Notes: generated by a model not told the origin, from the letters alone. Positions 1 to 12,316 are shown, counted from the stretch's first letter. The stretch is DNA of 64,000 nucleotides from Talpa occidentalis (GCF_014898055.3 NW_023601212.1:54920329-54984328); one strand, 5' to 3'. Made by a program: numbers and translations.

Positions 1-670
1 TGAAGAGACATTCTTAAGAACCCCAGAAAATGGGATTATAATATGACTTTGGATATTCATTTGTTACTTATTACCAAAACGTAAATTTTACTCCTCCATG
101 AAATCTTAAATGCAAGGGAAAAAGTTCTCAAATACTGGCATTTCACATGCGTAAACTCTAAATAATGTGCTAAGTTAACAGATTGGGAATAGAAATAAAG
201 TGGACATATAATAAATATTTTCCTCCAAATAAATGTGGCTTAGTAAAGGTAATCCTCTCTGAACCACAGACCACATTTGTGGCAACCTAAAACTCTGGAA
301 AGTATATCTAGAAATTCCAGAGTAAGCAAAGAAGATCGGGAACAGCCAAAATACATATCACAAGGTCCACAGCTGTATTCATAAAAATACTAGCAAAAGT
401 TTCCTTCAGAGACTATTTCTATTCTAATACAGGTACTTCAAGAACATAAGCAGTTCATTAAAAGGGAAGTTAATGAACCTCAGCGATTAAAAAGAGCATT
501 TTTTTTAAAATCCAACAAAATTATAAAAGCAGACATAACAACCTGGGCCTATGGATTCTATTCTAAAAAATAGAATACTGAACACTTGAAATGTAGCAAG
601 TCAAACTAAGATGTGCTATAATGTAAATTACATACCGGATTCTAAAGATTTAGAACAAAAAGAATGCAAA

Positions 671-671
<1 letters not shown>

Positions 672-706
<35 letters not shown>
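672..706. repeat. (TG)n microsatellite
   Basis: An uninterrupted TG dinucleotide run of about 17 units, likely length-polymorphic. It sits inside a CEP350 intron. Confidence 0.97.
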
Positions 707-708
<2 letters not shown>

Positions 709-1139
709 AAAGTACACCTGTGGCTCATATTAGTGGTTCTATATTAGGGTACTGATCTAGATGTTTCAAATAAAGGAATATAAAATCTAAATAGCATGAA
801 AATTCTTAAGACCATGACTTTATTACAACATAAAACAAATAGGGGTTGAGAACTGAGTGCTGTACCTTCTACTAAAGATCAAGACAAAATGTAATTATTT
901 CACTATCTTGACTAGAATGCAACTATTCAATTAAAATGATTTAGGTCTAAAATTAACACATGTAAAAAATAAAGCATAAAATAGTAAGTTAGACATCATG
1001 CCTCAATCTTAAAAAGGGAAGGTGAATTGACAAAAAGTCATTTTACATAATCCTTCATTCACTCACTAAGTATTTACTGAGTACATGTAAAATACGTTCA
1101 CTATATACAACTCTTTCAACCATTCTGTAAATGTGAAAA

Positions 1140-1400
1140 ATTTCATAATAAAACAAAAATATTTTTATTGAATACTTACTAAATGACAGGCATTAAGCTA
1201 ATGCTTTGAGAATAAGACAGATTGACAGTCTTATATAAACTAATAGGTTTATCAATTGGGTTGATAAGAAGTCAAAGTATAATGCAACATGAAATCCTAC
1301 AACAGATGAAGTTATATAGTATGAAGGGATCACAGAGGAAGGGTTAAATAGCCTGGGGAATGGAATGGCAATGTTTCATACAGAAGGTGATAAAAAATGA
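1140..1400 (-). repeat. Ancient L2-like fragment
   Basis: The sequence resembles the old mammalian repeat that starts with a TTTATTGA-type motif, continues with a 'tgacaggcattaagctaatg' block and ends with the 'tgaagggatcacagaggaag' type of text. It is diverged and the exact family is uncertain. Confidence 0.4.
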
Positions 1401-2460
1401 GTTTTAAGTATGAATGGAATCTGCCAAAAAGCTATCAATGGGTATTTTTTTTTTTTTTTCAAAAGAAGACACATAATTTACACAATTTCAAATACAAAAT
1501 AGCATTCTTTGCAAGAAGCATATTATATAAATAGCAATTGAGTTTCAATTCTGATAATGGTTTTGTTTCTGGGTCAGTAACTTTATATTTGTGTGGTTAA
1601 AGATTCTGAACTCTGATTAGTCTTCAATTTTTTCTTTCTCCTTTTTCTAAACTATGAACTTATGCCTAAATTAAGTCCTTGCCTTCTTGATATGTAATTT
1701 TTCCACCACTTTTAGAGCTTTAACACTACTGACAATTCATAAATTTATAATACCAGCCCTGAAACATACCCAATTGCCTACTAAATGTTTTTACCTAAAT
1801 ATTTCAAAATTGCATCAAATGAAACATTAAAAATGGAACTCATAATGTACCTGGATCACCTAGTCTTTTTAATTTCAAATTTAAGAGTACAAATAAAACA
1901 AGTACTACTAAGCATCATCATTAAATAACTTGATTTACTTACTGACACTCTGAAACACTAAAAATGCTTATAAATGAAACAAGGAAATACAAGGTTCAGT
2001 GTTAATTATCAGCTAACAAAAATAGAGATCATTTTATATTACCCATTCTATCAAAATTCATACATTAATCTTGAACATCTCACTAAATAAGTTGATGAAT
2101 AGAGTTACCAGCATAAAGTAAAACAATAAACCACCTCATGTTTTCAGTAAAAAAAAATTTTAGGTAACTAAATCATAGTAACTAAAAAAATTAGAAGAAA
2201 ACTAAGTTAAACAAGGTTTCACTATGTAGAATACCCAATGTGAGATATTGAGGGTAAAAACCCACACTTCCAGAGACTCAGGAATTTGTAGAAAATTTAT
2301 TTATTACAATGGTGGTGGCATGGGACAAACATTAATACTTCTTTCTTCCCTGAATAGAAGATTTTCATTTTATCTTTTTGTAAAACAGTAATATTAGAGC
2401 CAGAAGGCTACTGTAAATATTACTGATTAACCCCATATAACTTTTTATAAAAACACTAAC

Positions 2461-2620
2461 CTGTAAGAAACCAAAGGTTCACGAAATTCCACACGATTAT
2501 TCTTCTTTACATTACTCTCTAGGGTGGTAGCTCTGAGAGGACTACGAGATTTTTCTTTACGTGATTTGGCAGATTTGGAAGTTGATGCATTAATCCAAGA
2601 ATCATCCAGGTATCTACCAT
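2461..2620 (-). CDS. CEP350: CEP350 coding exon 5 (fourth coding exon)
   Basis: CEP350 is a very large centrosomal and microtubule-associated protein that works with CEP43/FOP and CEP19 at the mother centriole. The exon encodes a basic, serine-rich piece containing DGRYLDDSW, SRKEKSRSPLRATTLES and VEFREPLVSYR, which I recognise as the CEP350 N-terminal region. Reading on the minus strand it starts after a pyrimidine-rich acceptor ending TTCAG and ends TTACAG before donor GTTAGT. It is 160 bp: two bases complete an Asp codon begun in the previous exon, then 52 codons, then two bases of an Arg codon. The start of the codon split agrees exactly with the preceding exon. The next exon lies outside the window. 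Confidence 0.95.
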
Positions 2621-3661
2621 CTGAAGGAAAAGGAAATCTATGAACACACACGCTATAAAACATAATTGTTTCTTTTTGTTGTGTAGTTGGATATTATATA
2701 AGTAGATGGAAAACTCAGGTTAGACTGTTACAGTAACTTGGCTTATAAAGACTGTGTTCTGACCAAACAATGCAAAATAAAATTTTACATGTAAAATTTC
2801 TTTACATCAAAGATTCCCTCTCATTTTAAAAAAAAAGAAGTACCAGATAAAACCCAACAGACTCACAGGTTTTTAAAAAATCAGTTTGGGGAGAAAGTAC
2901 CAATCTGTAGGTTTTAGCCCACTAATTATGAAACCATGAGATTAAATACATAAAAAGCAACCAAAGAAAATATTTGTGTTATGTCAATTTGTATTAGTAT
3001 ATGTAAGACAGATATTACATTTATAATTTTAAATGCCAACAAAAATAAAGTCTTATTAAGGCAACTAAATTTCAAAGTGATGAAACACCTGTGAATTTTT
3101 AAAAAAGAGATATTCCCAAATTCTCATCACTAAAAAGAACAAAAACTCACTGATAAAAGTGATAAAGTGGGGCTAAAGTCCCCAATCAAAAAAACAAGGT
3201 CTCCCTGGTAGTACAGAGGTTAAGTCTCACACTGTTAAGCTATAACCAGCCACTGCAGCCTGAGTTTGATTCCCTGGCCAGGGAGCTAACCCACATGGCA
3301 CAGGAGACCTCTCCTGTCTCACCCACTGCTCAGCAGTGTATTTCAGTTGATCCACCTGTTCTGCTCCCCACTCTGTCTCTGGTGAATCCACTTATCCCTC
3401 CAACCTCTGGCCTACACCCTAGTTCTTATATGCATAAATAAAAAAGAAATCTTTTTTAAAAAAAGGTAAAACGTCAACTAATGTCAATGAATATAAGCCT
3501 GCTTCACAGTTACTCAGCATAAAGGAAATAAATTAAATGCTGTTGAGGTATAATCTCTGACAAAGAGCAAACAAACATGGGACTATAAGAAGCAGTTAAA
3601 TTGAAACAAACATCAAAAATTTATATGCAATATACTTACATCTCTGAAAATAAGTTCATAC
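2621..3661 (-). other. CEP350: CEP350 intron 4
   Basis: AT-rich intron between exons 4 and 5. Its only recognisable content is one tRNA-derived SINE at about 3199-3464. Confidence 0.8.
3199..3464 (+). mobile_element. tRNA-derived SINE, type B
   Basis: Begins with a diverged form of the head CTCCCTGGTGGCGCA (here GTAGTACAG), has a B-box-like TTTGATTCCC, the shared body with CTCAGCAGTGTATTTCAG, and a TGCATAAATAAA tail with TCTTTT before poly(A). It lies antisense to CEP350. Confidence 0.9.
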
Positions 3662-3776
3662 CTTTTCTACTTATTTTTCGGGTAGCACTTGAAGAAGGTT
3701 TCTTGGCATCCATGACAGAATCAAACACAGCTGTACTTGTAGGAGTTACTTCTAATTTGTTTTCAATGTGTCTCAG
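3662..3776 (-). CDS. CEP350: CEP350 coding exon 4 (third coding exon)
   Basis: On the minus strand this exon reads LRHIENKLEVTPTSTAVFDS, then VMDAKKPSSSATRKISRK, which matches the CEP350 N-terminus as I know it. The acceptor is TTTAAACTTTAG and the donor GTATGA. Length is 115 bp, entering in phase 0 and leaving in phase 1, with the final G joining AT of the next exon to give Asp. The segment is likely disordered and basic, with many Ser/Thr; no domain can be assigned from this piece alone. Confidence 0.95.
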
Positions 3777-5307
3777 CTAAAGTTTAAACACCATTACAAC
3801 AAATAGATTAATTCTGTAAATAATCCAATTACCTTCAATTTACATAGTGATTTAAAATTATATTGTAAAATACCTTTCTTCAAAGAAAAAACAAGTCAGG
3901 AATGCTTTCTTTGCAATATTTATTTTTTCATTATTTATTATTTCAGCTAATAACAACCGGTACAATGCTGCTCAAATTTGTACAAGAAAATTGAAAAGAT
4001 TCTAAAGAATATCGAGAGTTTCTATTTGTCTTAGGGACATTTTTTAAAAACAGTAAATTTTCTGACATTATATGTTGTAAATCTTATACTATATGTCTTG
4101 TACATTCCCACTTAACATGCAAAAATGAGGAAAGAACAAATGAGCTCTACTAAAATTTAGGACTATTTAAACAGCCACAACTTTGCATAATCTTATGTCT
4201 ATAAAATAAGTTTCACAATAAGGGTAGAATTCAAGTTTCCATGTACCTTACAACATAAGTCTATTTCTGGTATAACCACCATGTTCTCAAAGATTTTAAA
4301 AAGCACTTTCTCCTGAATAGTCAGGACACTCACACAATTAGAATACTTCTTTATAAATTCTTTATATATTAATAGTTCTGTATCACACTTTATCCCCATT
4401 TATATTATGAACCCTGTATCACCCTTAAACATTCTTTTTAAAAAACCATTAGTTTTGAAAAACAACTATTAACAGATCAGTTTTTAATTAGTTTAACTCT
4501 AAATTAAATTGAGAGATATAAACTATTCCTACATTATAGATGTGTAATATTTATGTAGTAGAGATAGTATATTGCTATACTCATAGGGTGAAACTTTGAC
4601 CCTGTGTTATTACCAAATCTAGATTATAGTACTTTTCGTCATTTTCCAAACAATTCAAAAGATTAGAGGACAGAAAATACCATATTCAGACAGTAAAGAG
4701 GTGATTCAAATTTAGGTAGGCTAAAAAATAAAACAAGGACATATTAGAAGAATAATCTGCCTAGCAAGCAAAGAAAAGAGAAAGGATCTCCCTTTGAAAG
4801 GACTATGTATCATTTGCCAAATTTGGATTCCTAAACCCTAGACAAGATTTTATAGAACACAAGTGAGAACAAGCTGCCAATAGTCATTCTTCTTCAGTAG
4901 TACTGAGAGAAAACAGTCTGTGATTGCCTCAAAAAAAGAGTAACAGTCCACTCAAGGAGAAACCGTTTGTTTCATTGTCTCTGACTTGGAGCTTTCTAAA
5001 AAAAGACATATTGCCACCTTCCCCAATTAATTTTATGTTTTAAATCTTCATTTCAATATTTCAAATGAGCAAATTTATTAATGGAAAATAAATAGCCCAA
5101 ATTATTTTAATATTTTATATGCCATTATATTTATATTCCTGACATCTTAAGGTAGAGTACTGATTATCCTTTTACTACTTAATAGTTGTCATTTACGTTA
5201 ATTTTCTACTATACAACTTCTTATGAAAATGTTTAACTTTATTTTCCTATCAATTTTAAACCAAATAAATAAATGGAAATAAATAAAAAGAAACCATAAC
5301 TACTTAC
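3777..5307 (-). other. CEP350: CEP350 intron 3
   Basis: AT-rich intron of about 1.5 kb. I see no young repeat, RNA gene or conserved reading frame in it. Confidence 0.8.
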
Positions 5308-5351
5308 AGCAGCCTTGGTCTGCGAAAGTGCATCCCATGGTGTGGTTATGT
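5308..5351 (-). CDS. CEP350: CEP350 coding exon 3 (second coding exon)
   Basis: A short 44-bp exon encoding (D)ITTPWDALSQTKAA, the CEP350 N-terminal motif. The acceptor is CCCCTGGCAG and the donor GTAAGT is strong. Two bases complete the Asp codon begun in exon 2 and it ends in phase 0. Because 44 is not a multiple of three, skipping it would shift the frame. My memory of the human protein has an extra Ala before the Asp at this junction, so the exact acceptor could differ by one residue. Confidence 0.9.
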
Positions 5352-6400
5352 CTGCCAGGGGAAGAGTGATATTTACTGAATCTGAAATTTCTGAAATGAA
5401 CCTCATAATTTGCATTTTAATAGGCTCCCAAATGCACACATAAGTTTAAGAACCACTTTATTAGGCAGAACCATTCCTCAGCAAGTGCTTTTTATATGGA
5501 ACCAAAATGTGGTTGTTTTCCTATCCTTTAACGTTGAGAACCCAATACATGGTTCAGAGTTGTATTAGACACTAATTCTATTCATCCTCAGGATAGCTGG
5601 ATTGACATCCCCACATACACCCCTATCAGTATCTCCAATAATAAGTATTCTCAACTTACCCTAATAAGCTGAACAAAAACAAAATTTTGTATTGTATTTC
5701 ACACTGATATGAAAAAATTAGAAAATTAGAAGATTAAAAGATTAGAAAACTACTCCAGGCTTCCATCTACTAATAGAGAGAAATAAAGGTAAAATCTATT
5801 TAAGTTTTTCAGTTAACAGCCCTTCAAATAGTATAAAACAATTAATTTCCTTTGATATTATATGGAACCAAATATAATATCTCTCTAGGATAAAAATTTT
5901 CATTTCTTCCAAATTCACTTTATGTGACTTGATTTTCAGATCCCTCACAAACCCACCAATGTTCCTTCAGATGTACTCTATTGTTTGTCAATATCCTCTC
6001 AAAAAATATCATGCCCTAAATTAAAGTTACTGATATCTCCAATTAATCATTTTAAAAAAGAGTTTAATAAGGCTATTGCTTTTGTTATCTGTGCACTATA
6101 GGTCTATAACTATATTAGGAGCTACTTTATACTACTTAATGATATTAAGTCAGAACTTCTAAGAAATTATATAAAACTATACATAGGCACACACTTGAAT
6201 CTTTTAAAAAAATTATTTTTCCTTTACAAAACAGTTTACCATAGGTTACCTTTGAAGGTGAAGTACCCTGTGTATTTAAGACAAAACTGAATTCTTAAAT
6301 TTATCCACTTTCAATAAACCAAAGCTCATATATAACTTTCATTCATTTATTGATTAGCCTTGACTTTTATAAACATGACCTAACCAAGGGATTTAGTTCC

Positions 6401-6440
<40 letters not shown>

Positions 6441-6446
6441 TCATAC
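5352..6446 (-). other. CEP350: CEP350 intron 2
   Basis: AT-rich intron of about 1.1 kb. It contains a 35-nt homopolymer directly behind the exon 2 donor and no other recognised element. Confidence 0.8.
6404..6438. repeat. 35-nt poly(A)/poly(T) tract next to a splice donor
   Basis: An uninterrupted run of 35 A on the plus strand. In CEP350 pre-mRNA it reads as 35 U, starting 8 nt inside intron 2 after GUAUGAUC. No SINE or L1 body is attached to it here. Confidence 0.97.
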
Positions 6447-6519
6447 CTTGAACAGTCTCCTTGTTTTGAAAGTTCCTTGAATTTGGTAAAGGCACCTCTT
6501 TTGATTTGCTGCTCCTCAT
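6447..6519 (-). CDS. CEP350: CEP350 coding exon 2, start codon
   Basis: The full exon runs 6532 down to 6447 (86 bp): 13 nt of 5'UTR, then ATG at 6519-6517. It encodes MRSSKSKEVPLPNSRN, then FQNKETVQ, the recognised CEP350 N-terminus. The acceptor is GTGATTGCAG and the donor GTATGA. The ATG context AGGATGA has A at -3 and A at +4 relative to ATG, an adequate start. The coding part is 73 bp (24 codons plus one base). The start is chosen because the downstream frame, splice phases and remembered protein start all agree. Confidence 0.95.
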
Positions 6520-6663
6520 CCTGCCAATTTACCTGCAATCACATAATCAGCATTCATTTGAATTTTATCATCTCTAAAGTTATATTTATACCTTCTTGAG
6601 AGTTCCTGATCATCCAATAACTTTATTTTTCCTTGGAAAACTAAACCATTAAAAATTATATTA

Positions 6664-6790
6664 TGATCACTTCACACCAACCAGAAGTCAACTACTAACA
6701 AAAATAACAAGCTTTGATGAAGATGTGGAAAAACTGGAACTCTTGTGCCCTGCTCATGGGAATGTAATATGGTATAGCAGAATATCTTAA
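6664..6790 (+). mobile_element. Old L1 ORF2 3' fragment
   Basis: Contains the diverged L1 ORF2 text 'gatgaagatgtggaaaaac' and 'ctcatgggaatgtaatatgg'. It breaks off near 6790. Confidence 0.65.
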
Positions 6791-7041
6791 AGATTGTGTT
6801 AGGATTCTGAGACTAGGAATGAGTTTTCCCTTCTGTATTTCCCAAACATTCTGTGTTGCTGTTATGTAACCTTTCTAACAAAATAATTCCTCCATATTCA
6901 TGGGAAAATATAACTTTTGTCAACAAGCTATCTAGCCAACATAAGCAGATCAGGACAGAAAACAGTGGTAGCATGGCAGAGGGAAGGGGGAAAATAGGGA
7001 GTTATTATTTAATAGATATAGTTTCAGCTTTGTAAAATGAA

Positions 7042-7170
7042 AAGAATTCTGGATATGAATATTGTGATGGCTGTACAATGATGTGAATGTACTTAATACC
7101 ACCAAATTATACACTGAGTAGTGGTTAAAATGGGAAATTTTATGTTATATATATTTTACCAAAACAAATA
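7042..7170 (+). mobile_element. Old L1 3'UTR fragment
   Basis: Matches the old mammalian L1 tail type with 'tgatggctgtacaatgatg', 'gtacttaataccaccaa' and 'ggttaaaatgggaaatttta'. It is probably the same insertion as the fragment at 6664-6790, with about 250 bp of other sequence in between. Confidence 0.65.
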
Positions 7171-7939
7171 ATCAATTTTTTTTATCCTACTTAACTGCTG
7201 AACACTTGTGATGGCTTTAAAACACATCCACAAGCAGAAAGTCCTTTAAGAAATGGAACTTAAGTTTTTCGCATAATGAATATAAGTTGGACTTAGTGAC
7301 TCCCTTTTAAATCAAATGTAGCTGAAGTGACAATATGTTACTTTCAAGACTAGGCATTGTTTGTTCTCTCTAAAGGATCCAACAGCCATGTCACGAAGAC
7401 AATCAAGCAGCCTTATGAAGAGGTCTATGCAGCAAAGAACTGAGGATTCCTGACTCCAGGCATGTGACTAAACTATCCTAAAAGCAATCGATTTTATATT
7501 TCTTCAATAAAAAATTACCTTTGTTCCCAGAGAAATGTGTTTTGGTATTTAGTTCTATTTTATATGCTATTAATAAAATGCAAGTTTGGCTTAATTTTAT
7601 TGCACCTGACCAATCCTTTTAATTCTCAGCTTTCTGGGACATTGATTGTAGATAATCTTGTACATAGAAGAGAGGATTTATTTTTTAATCAATGTAAAAA
7701 ATCTTTGCCTTTTAAGACTGAGAACAGGTAAAGTAAACTTGCATACCAATAGTTTATTATGGTAATAGCCTATTTCACATCAATACACAAGTAACTGCAT
7801 ATGACAAAATAACATCTTGGGGGTACCTACTGTGAGAAGCACTGTGTTATAGAAAAGGAAGAAAAACAGTTCTACCTTCTACAGTTTCACAATTTAGTAC
7901 ACATGTACTTCTCCAGGTTAATAATAAAATTCAAGGAAT

Positions 7940-8185
7940 TTATAAATGAAATTCAAGGAACTAGAGTACAGGTCAGAGGTGCAGGGGGTGAGAGGATTCA
8001 CCAGAGACAGAATGGGGAACAGAACAGGCAGACTGACTGAAATACATTGCAGTGGGTGAGACAGGAGAGGTTCCTCTGCACCATGTCGGTTAGCTCCCTG
8101 GCCGGGGATCCAACTCATGCTGCAGTGGCTGCAGAGAGCTTCATGGTGCTGTGACTTAACCTCTTGCACCATCAGGGAGGTCCCC
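7940..8185 (-). mobile_element. tRNA-derived SINE, type B, reverse
   Basis: Reverse-complement copy: SINE body from 'gagtacaggtcagaggtgca' to the head 'caccatcagggaggtccc'. The A-rich tail has decayed, suggesting an older copy. Confidence 0.85.
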
Positions 8186-9181
8186 CAAACTTTTTCTAAA
8201 CCAAAAATCTATAGTCTAAAAAATTACTTTTTCCTGATTCACAGCTTTACTTTTTGGTCTTAGAAAATAAGCAATAAAAATTTCTATCTGTCCAGAAATT
8301 CTAAGTAATATACCTTTCTTGTAACACAATTTTCCAGCTGAATATTATAACACTAGCTTATTAACATTTGGAGATTCAAGCTTTCATCTTGGAAACTCTC
8401 ACTATTTTGGGGATCAATGAAATATCTCTCTCCTATTTCCCACAATGTTTTTTTTTCCCTTGACTGATAGCATCTCTATTTTTGCCCAAGTCATCAGTGT
8501 AACATTTCCAAAGGTTCCATTCCTAGGCCGGTTCTTTTCAGGTTCCTTCTTCAAAGATAATTTCACATACATCACCTATTTCCTAAATGCCATCATATCT
8601 TTGTCCTATATCTTTCTCTGAGTTCTGGAACCAAGCCCATCTCCAAGTACACTACCACGTTACTGATAGCATCAGACTTCGGAACTAGTCCAAGATCAGT
8701 AAGCTATTAAGACATTAAATTAAATATAGCTAGTTCTCTCAAACTTCTGAAGGCCTCTAATGTTCATTCGTATAATATTCAAATTCACCCACCATCTATA
8801 ACACAGTGCTGTATTCTTTCTCATAATTTCATCATCATAAAATAACCTTGCTTTTCCACCTAGATTATGTCTTCTACTGTAGAGCTATTTTAGGAACTTC
8901 ACTGCATGTTAACTTCCTTAGAGAATGCACCTTTAACTTACGTGCCTCAATTGTTAACTGGGCATAAACTCAGTCTAAAGGACAGGATGTCCTCACAAGC
9001 ATCTACAGATGTGAAGCATTTTTATTCCTCACTCCCACCCCCCAAACAGAGCAGATAAGATGTTTCAGCAAACTTCTTGGTACTCCCATTACTGCATCAG
9101 ATTATATTCTTCTACTTTCATGTAAAACCCTTTCCTCAATATGACCCATGCCATCCATTCATATAAAAAATATTTGTTGAA

Positions 9182-9461
9182 GGGCTTTCCCAATGGCGCA
9201 GCAAGTTGAGCACAGCACTGTGAAGCTGTCCGCAGCCTCTGCAGCACAGGTTTGATTCCCGGCCGGCCAGGCAGATACCCACATGGCACAGTAGACCTCT
9301 CCTGCCTCTCCCACTGCTCCCCGCAGCAGTGTTTTCTGTAGTCTGCCTGTTCTGCTCCCCACTCTGTCTCTGGTGAATCCTCTCACCCTCCTGCACCTCT
9401 GGTCTGTCCCCCAGTTCTTGGATAAATAAATCTTTAAGAAAAAGAATTCTCTTAAAAAAAA
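9182..9461 (+). mobile_element. tRNA-derived SINE, type C
   Basis: Head 'gggctttcccaatggcgcag', B box GGTTTGATTCCC, then GGCCGGCCAGG typical of the intermediate group, and tail AAATAAATCTTTAAG. An 8-bp target duplication TTGTTGAA flanks it at 9174-9181 and 9462-9469. It interrupts an older L2-like repeat. Confidence 0.9.
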
Positions 9462-9633
9462 TTGTTGAAATGCCAAGTATATATTAGGAATGAATACTGA
9501 AAGCAGTGGAGGGAGATACAGTAGTGAAAAGAATAAACATGGTTCCCACACTAAAGAAGTCTAATGGCTTGCTCAGAATGGGATATTCAACAAATACTAC
9601 AATGGAATGAAAATATTTAGGGAAAAATGCAAG

Positions 9634-9637
<4 letters not shown>

Positions 9638-9708
<71 letters not shown>

Positions 9709-9713
9709 GATAG

Positions 9714-9785
<72 letters not shown>
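9638..9785. repeat. (TAGA)n tetranucleotide array
   Basis: About 146 bp of TAGA units with a short interruption of GATAGAGATAGAGATAG near 9700-9720. It is likely hypervariable. The reverse strand yields long open frames of Tyr-Leu-Ser-Ile repeats, which are an artefact of the array. Confidence 0.98.
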
Positions 9786-9839
9786 GGATGTATATGATAT
9801 ATATAAAAGAATTCATCTAACCTGGGAAGTAAAGAAGGA

Positions 9840-10080
9840 AATGTCATTTAATCTGTGAATGAAAGGACAAATGAAGGGGTTATATAAGACAGGAAAAGTG
9901 TTCCAGGCAGTAGGAACAACATATACAGTGGCTCTGAGGCAAAAAAAATATGACATAGTTTAAGAAAACACAAAGCACCCTATGTTGGAAAGGGGAAGTA
10001 GCAAATGATGAAGCCTGAGAAGGAAAGGAACAAGATCATGCAGGGTTTCTGATGTGACCACATCTGTGTTTTTAAGGATC
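9840..10080 (-). mobile_element. Ancient L2 fragment, reverse
   Basis: Contains 'gtgttccaggcagtaggaac' and 'agtggctctgaggc', the reverse complement of the L2 3' region, followed by 'agatcatgcagggttt'. Diverged. Confidence 0.55.
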
Positions 10081-10640
10081 AAGTGATGGCCACTCCTCTT
10101 ATATGCCCTGACCACAGTTTTCATAAATCAATAGCTATTACTTTATTGAACTTTGTCTCTTTTAAGTTTCTTACATTTCAGAAAACAAGAATACTTTCAT
10201 TAATCATTCAGGTAACTCAAGAATTACATTCTAGTATCCATTTTACAGTGTTGCATCCTGTAAACAAAGTGTTTCATGCAAAAGTCAAAGCATAAACTAT
10301 TATATATTACAAAGACTAAAAACAAATCATATTTGACATGGTCATGTAAAACATAAATGGAAGTTCAAAACAATAATAAACTCCTAAGAATTAACTAAGG
10401 ATGACTCTAACTTGCCAATAGAAAATGGAAACAATTTTACTAAAGCTACATCATCTTTTAAAAATCTGGCTAAAGTGATATAAATAAAAAGCAGACACAC
10501 CTATAAATCAAACAAGGATGCAACTAAAAAAACTTTAAAAGCCAACAAGGAGTCCACATTTCAAGTATCACCAAAATGTTCAAATCGGAAGGGAGGTACA
10601 AAGGTTCACAGGAAACTAACAGCAATCAAGAAATTTAAGA

Positions 10641-10894
10641 GGGCCTCCCTGGTGGCGCAGGGGTTAAAGACACAGAGCTATCAAGCTATCGCCAACCACT
10701 GCAGCAGGAGTTTGATCCCTGGCTGACCAAGGAGCTAACCCACATGGCACAGCAGACCTCTCCTGTCTCTCCCACTGCCCCCCCTCAGAAGTTTATTTCA
10801 GTGGATACACCTGTTCTGCTCCCCACTCTGTCTCTGGTAAATCCCCTCAACCCCTGCACCTCTGGTCTACACCCCAGTTCTTGTATACATAAAT

Positions 10895-10926
<32 letters not shown>
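10641..10926 (+). mobile_element. tRNA-derived SINE, type B
   Basis: Head GGGCCTCCCTGGTGGCGCAG, body with TCTCCTGTCTCTCCCACTG, tail ATAAATAAATCTT and a long poly(A) ending at 10926. Confidence 0.95.
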
Positions 10927-11019
10927 CGAAACATCCCTCAATCCAGCACTATGATATGCGGGCTAGGATATCAAAGAAGATCTAGACTGGAGTTTGGGCA
11001 GTCATTGGCCTGTAAATGG

Positions 11020-11240
11020 TTTTAGAAGTCTTAGGCATGGGTGAGGTCATCCAGGAAAAGGCCCAAAGTCATATTCTCTTGAATCTCTAGATTTAAAAGA
11101 GAAAGATTAGCTAGCAAAGGAGATGAGAAAAAAAAGTAGAGAGGAGGTAGAAAATCAGTGTGTGGTTGGAAGCCATGGGAAAAGAGTTTTAAGAGAGTAG
11201 TCAACTGTAATGAATGCTGTTGAAAAGTCAAGCAGGTTGA
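11020..11240 (-). mobile_element. Ancient L2 fragment, reverse
   Basis: Carries 'aatgaatgctgttgaaaagtc' style text, the reverse complement of an L2 ORF2 region. It abuts a forward L2 fragment. Confidence 0.45.
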
Positions 11241-11269
11241 ACACTAAAAAACAACAAAGAAACCAAAAG

Positions 11270-11540
11270 TCCCTCCCTCAATCCAGCACCTTTCTCCATT
11301 ACTGCTCTTTTTCCTTCACAAATGTCTCAAAAAAGTTGAACACACTCCAATCTCCATTTAGAGATACTTTTCAATCATTCTTCAAGCAATTCCAGTGTGG
11401 CTGCCACCGCCTTTTCTCCCCAACAGCTCTCACTATAATCACCAAAGACCACCTCATCACCAAGTCTAATGGACATTTTCAGTCACCTCATGATTATACT
11501 CCCATAACAAATTTGAGGAATTTCCTATCTCAATCATCCA
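11270..11540 (+). mobile_element. Ancient L2 fragment, forward
   Basis: Text such as 'ctctcactataatcaccaaa' and 'aatggacattttcagtcacc' matches L2 ORF2. The chance open frame over it is a remnant of that ORF, not a gene. Confidence 0.5.
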
Positions 11541-12316
11541 GTTACACAAGCCAAAAATTTTCAAAGGCCCTTTCCGACTCTGAATTTATAATCTATGCCA
11601 CCAGTTCTCAGAGTGTGGTCTAAAGATCTCTGAGGGTCTATGAGACCTTTTTCTTGGGTGGGTGGTGAGTGAGGGGGTTTTGAGTCAAAATTATTTCCCT
11701 AGTAATAAGATACTAATTGTCATTTTCCACTCTCATTCTCTTATGAATGTGTACAGTGGAGTTTCCCAAAGGCTACATGACATATGCTATCACAAAAGAC
11801 TGAAAGCAAAAGCAGGTATGAGAATCCCAATGTTGTCTATTAAACCACACATTTCATAAAATGTGGGGGAAAAGTCACCAATGCCACTCTTCCCACTCAA
11901 CCTTTTTTACTGTTAAATTAATGTTTAAAATTTCTAATACAGTAAATATTAGTAGATAAAGCACAGATAAAGTTCTTTGACAACAACTCAAGAATATAAG
12001 TAGACTTGACACCAAAAGGTTTGAGAATCACTGACTTATGGTATATACACAAATAAGCTATTTTGAAATAGCAAATTCTCAATTATCTTCCAGCAGCAAA
12101 CTTTCCTTTTCTATTTATTGACAGTGTTCTCATTCAATCCATAAACTCATTCAGCTCTGTCTTTATTGGTTTCCTATTAGTGCCAAGCACTAGGGATAGA
12201 AGATAAAAGAAATTACTTCATTCTGATTCTCATAGGGAATGTTTTCCTTATCTATGCTCTACCTCAGTTCTCCTCACTCTATCAGAGTCTATGTAACAAT
12301 CACCTATGTCTGCAAG

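Larger units (their letters stand above)
1..2460 (-). other. CEP350: CEP350 intron downstream of exon 5 (partial)
   Basis: This stretch lies downstream of the last CEP350 exon seen here and contains no open frame matching the next part of the protein, so it is read as intron running off the window. It is AT-rich. It holds a TG microsatellite near 672-706 and an old interspersed-repeat fragment around 1140-1400 that begins like the common mammalian motif for a short tandem of ATTGAATACTTACT. Nothing else is recognised. Confidence 0.75.

Noticed and set aside
9484..9847. Open frames of repeated Tyr-Leu-Ser-Ile
   Set aside because: Translation of the TAGA array on the minus strand, which lacks stops by composition.
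11210..11623. 137-residue plus-strand open frame
   Set aside because: Overlaps an L2 ORF2 remnant; only a short part resembles L2 and the rest is chance.
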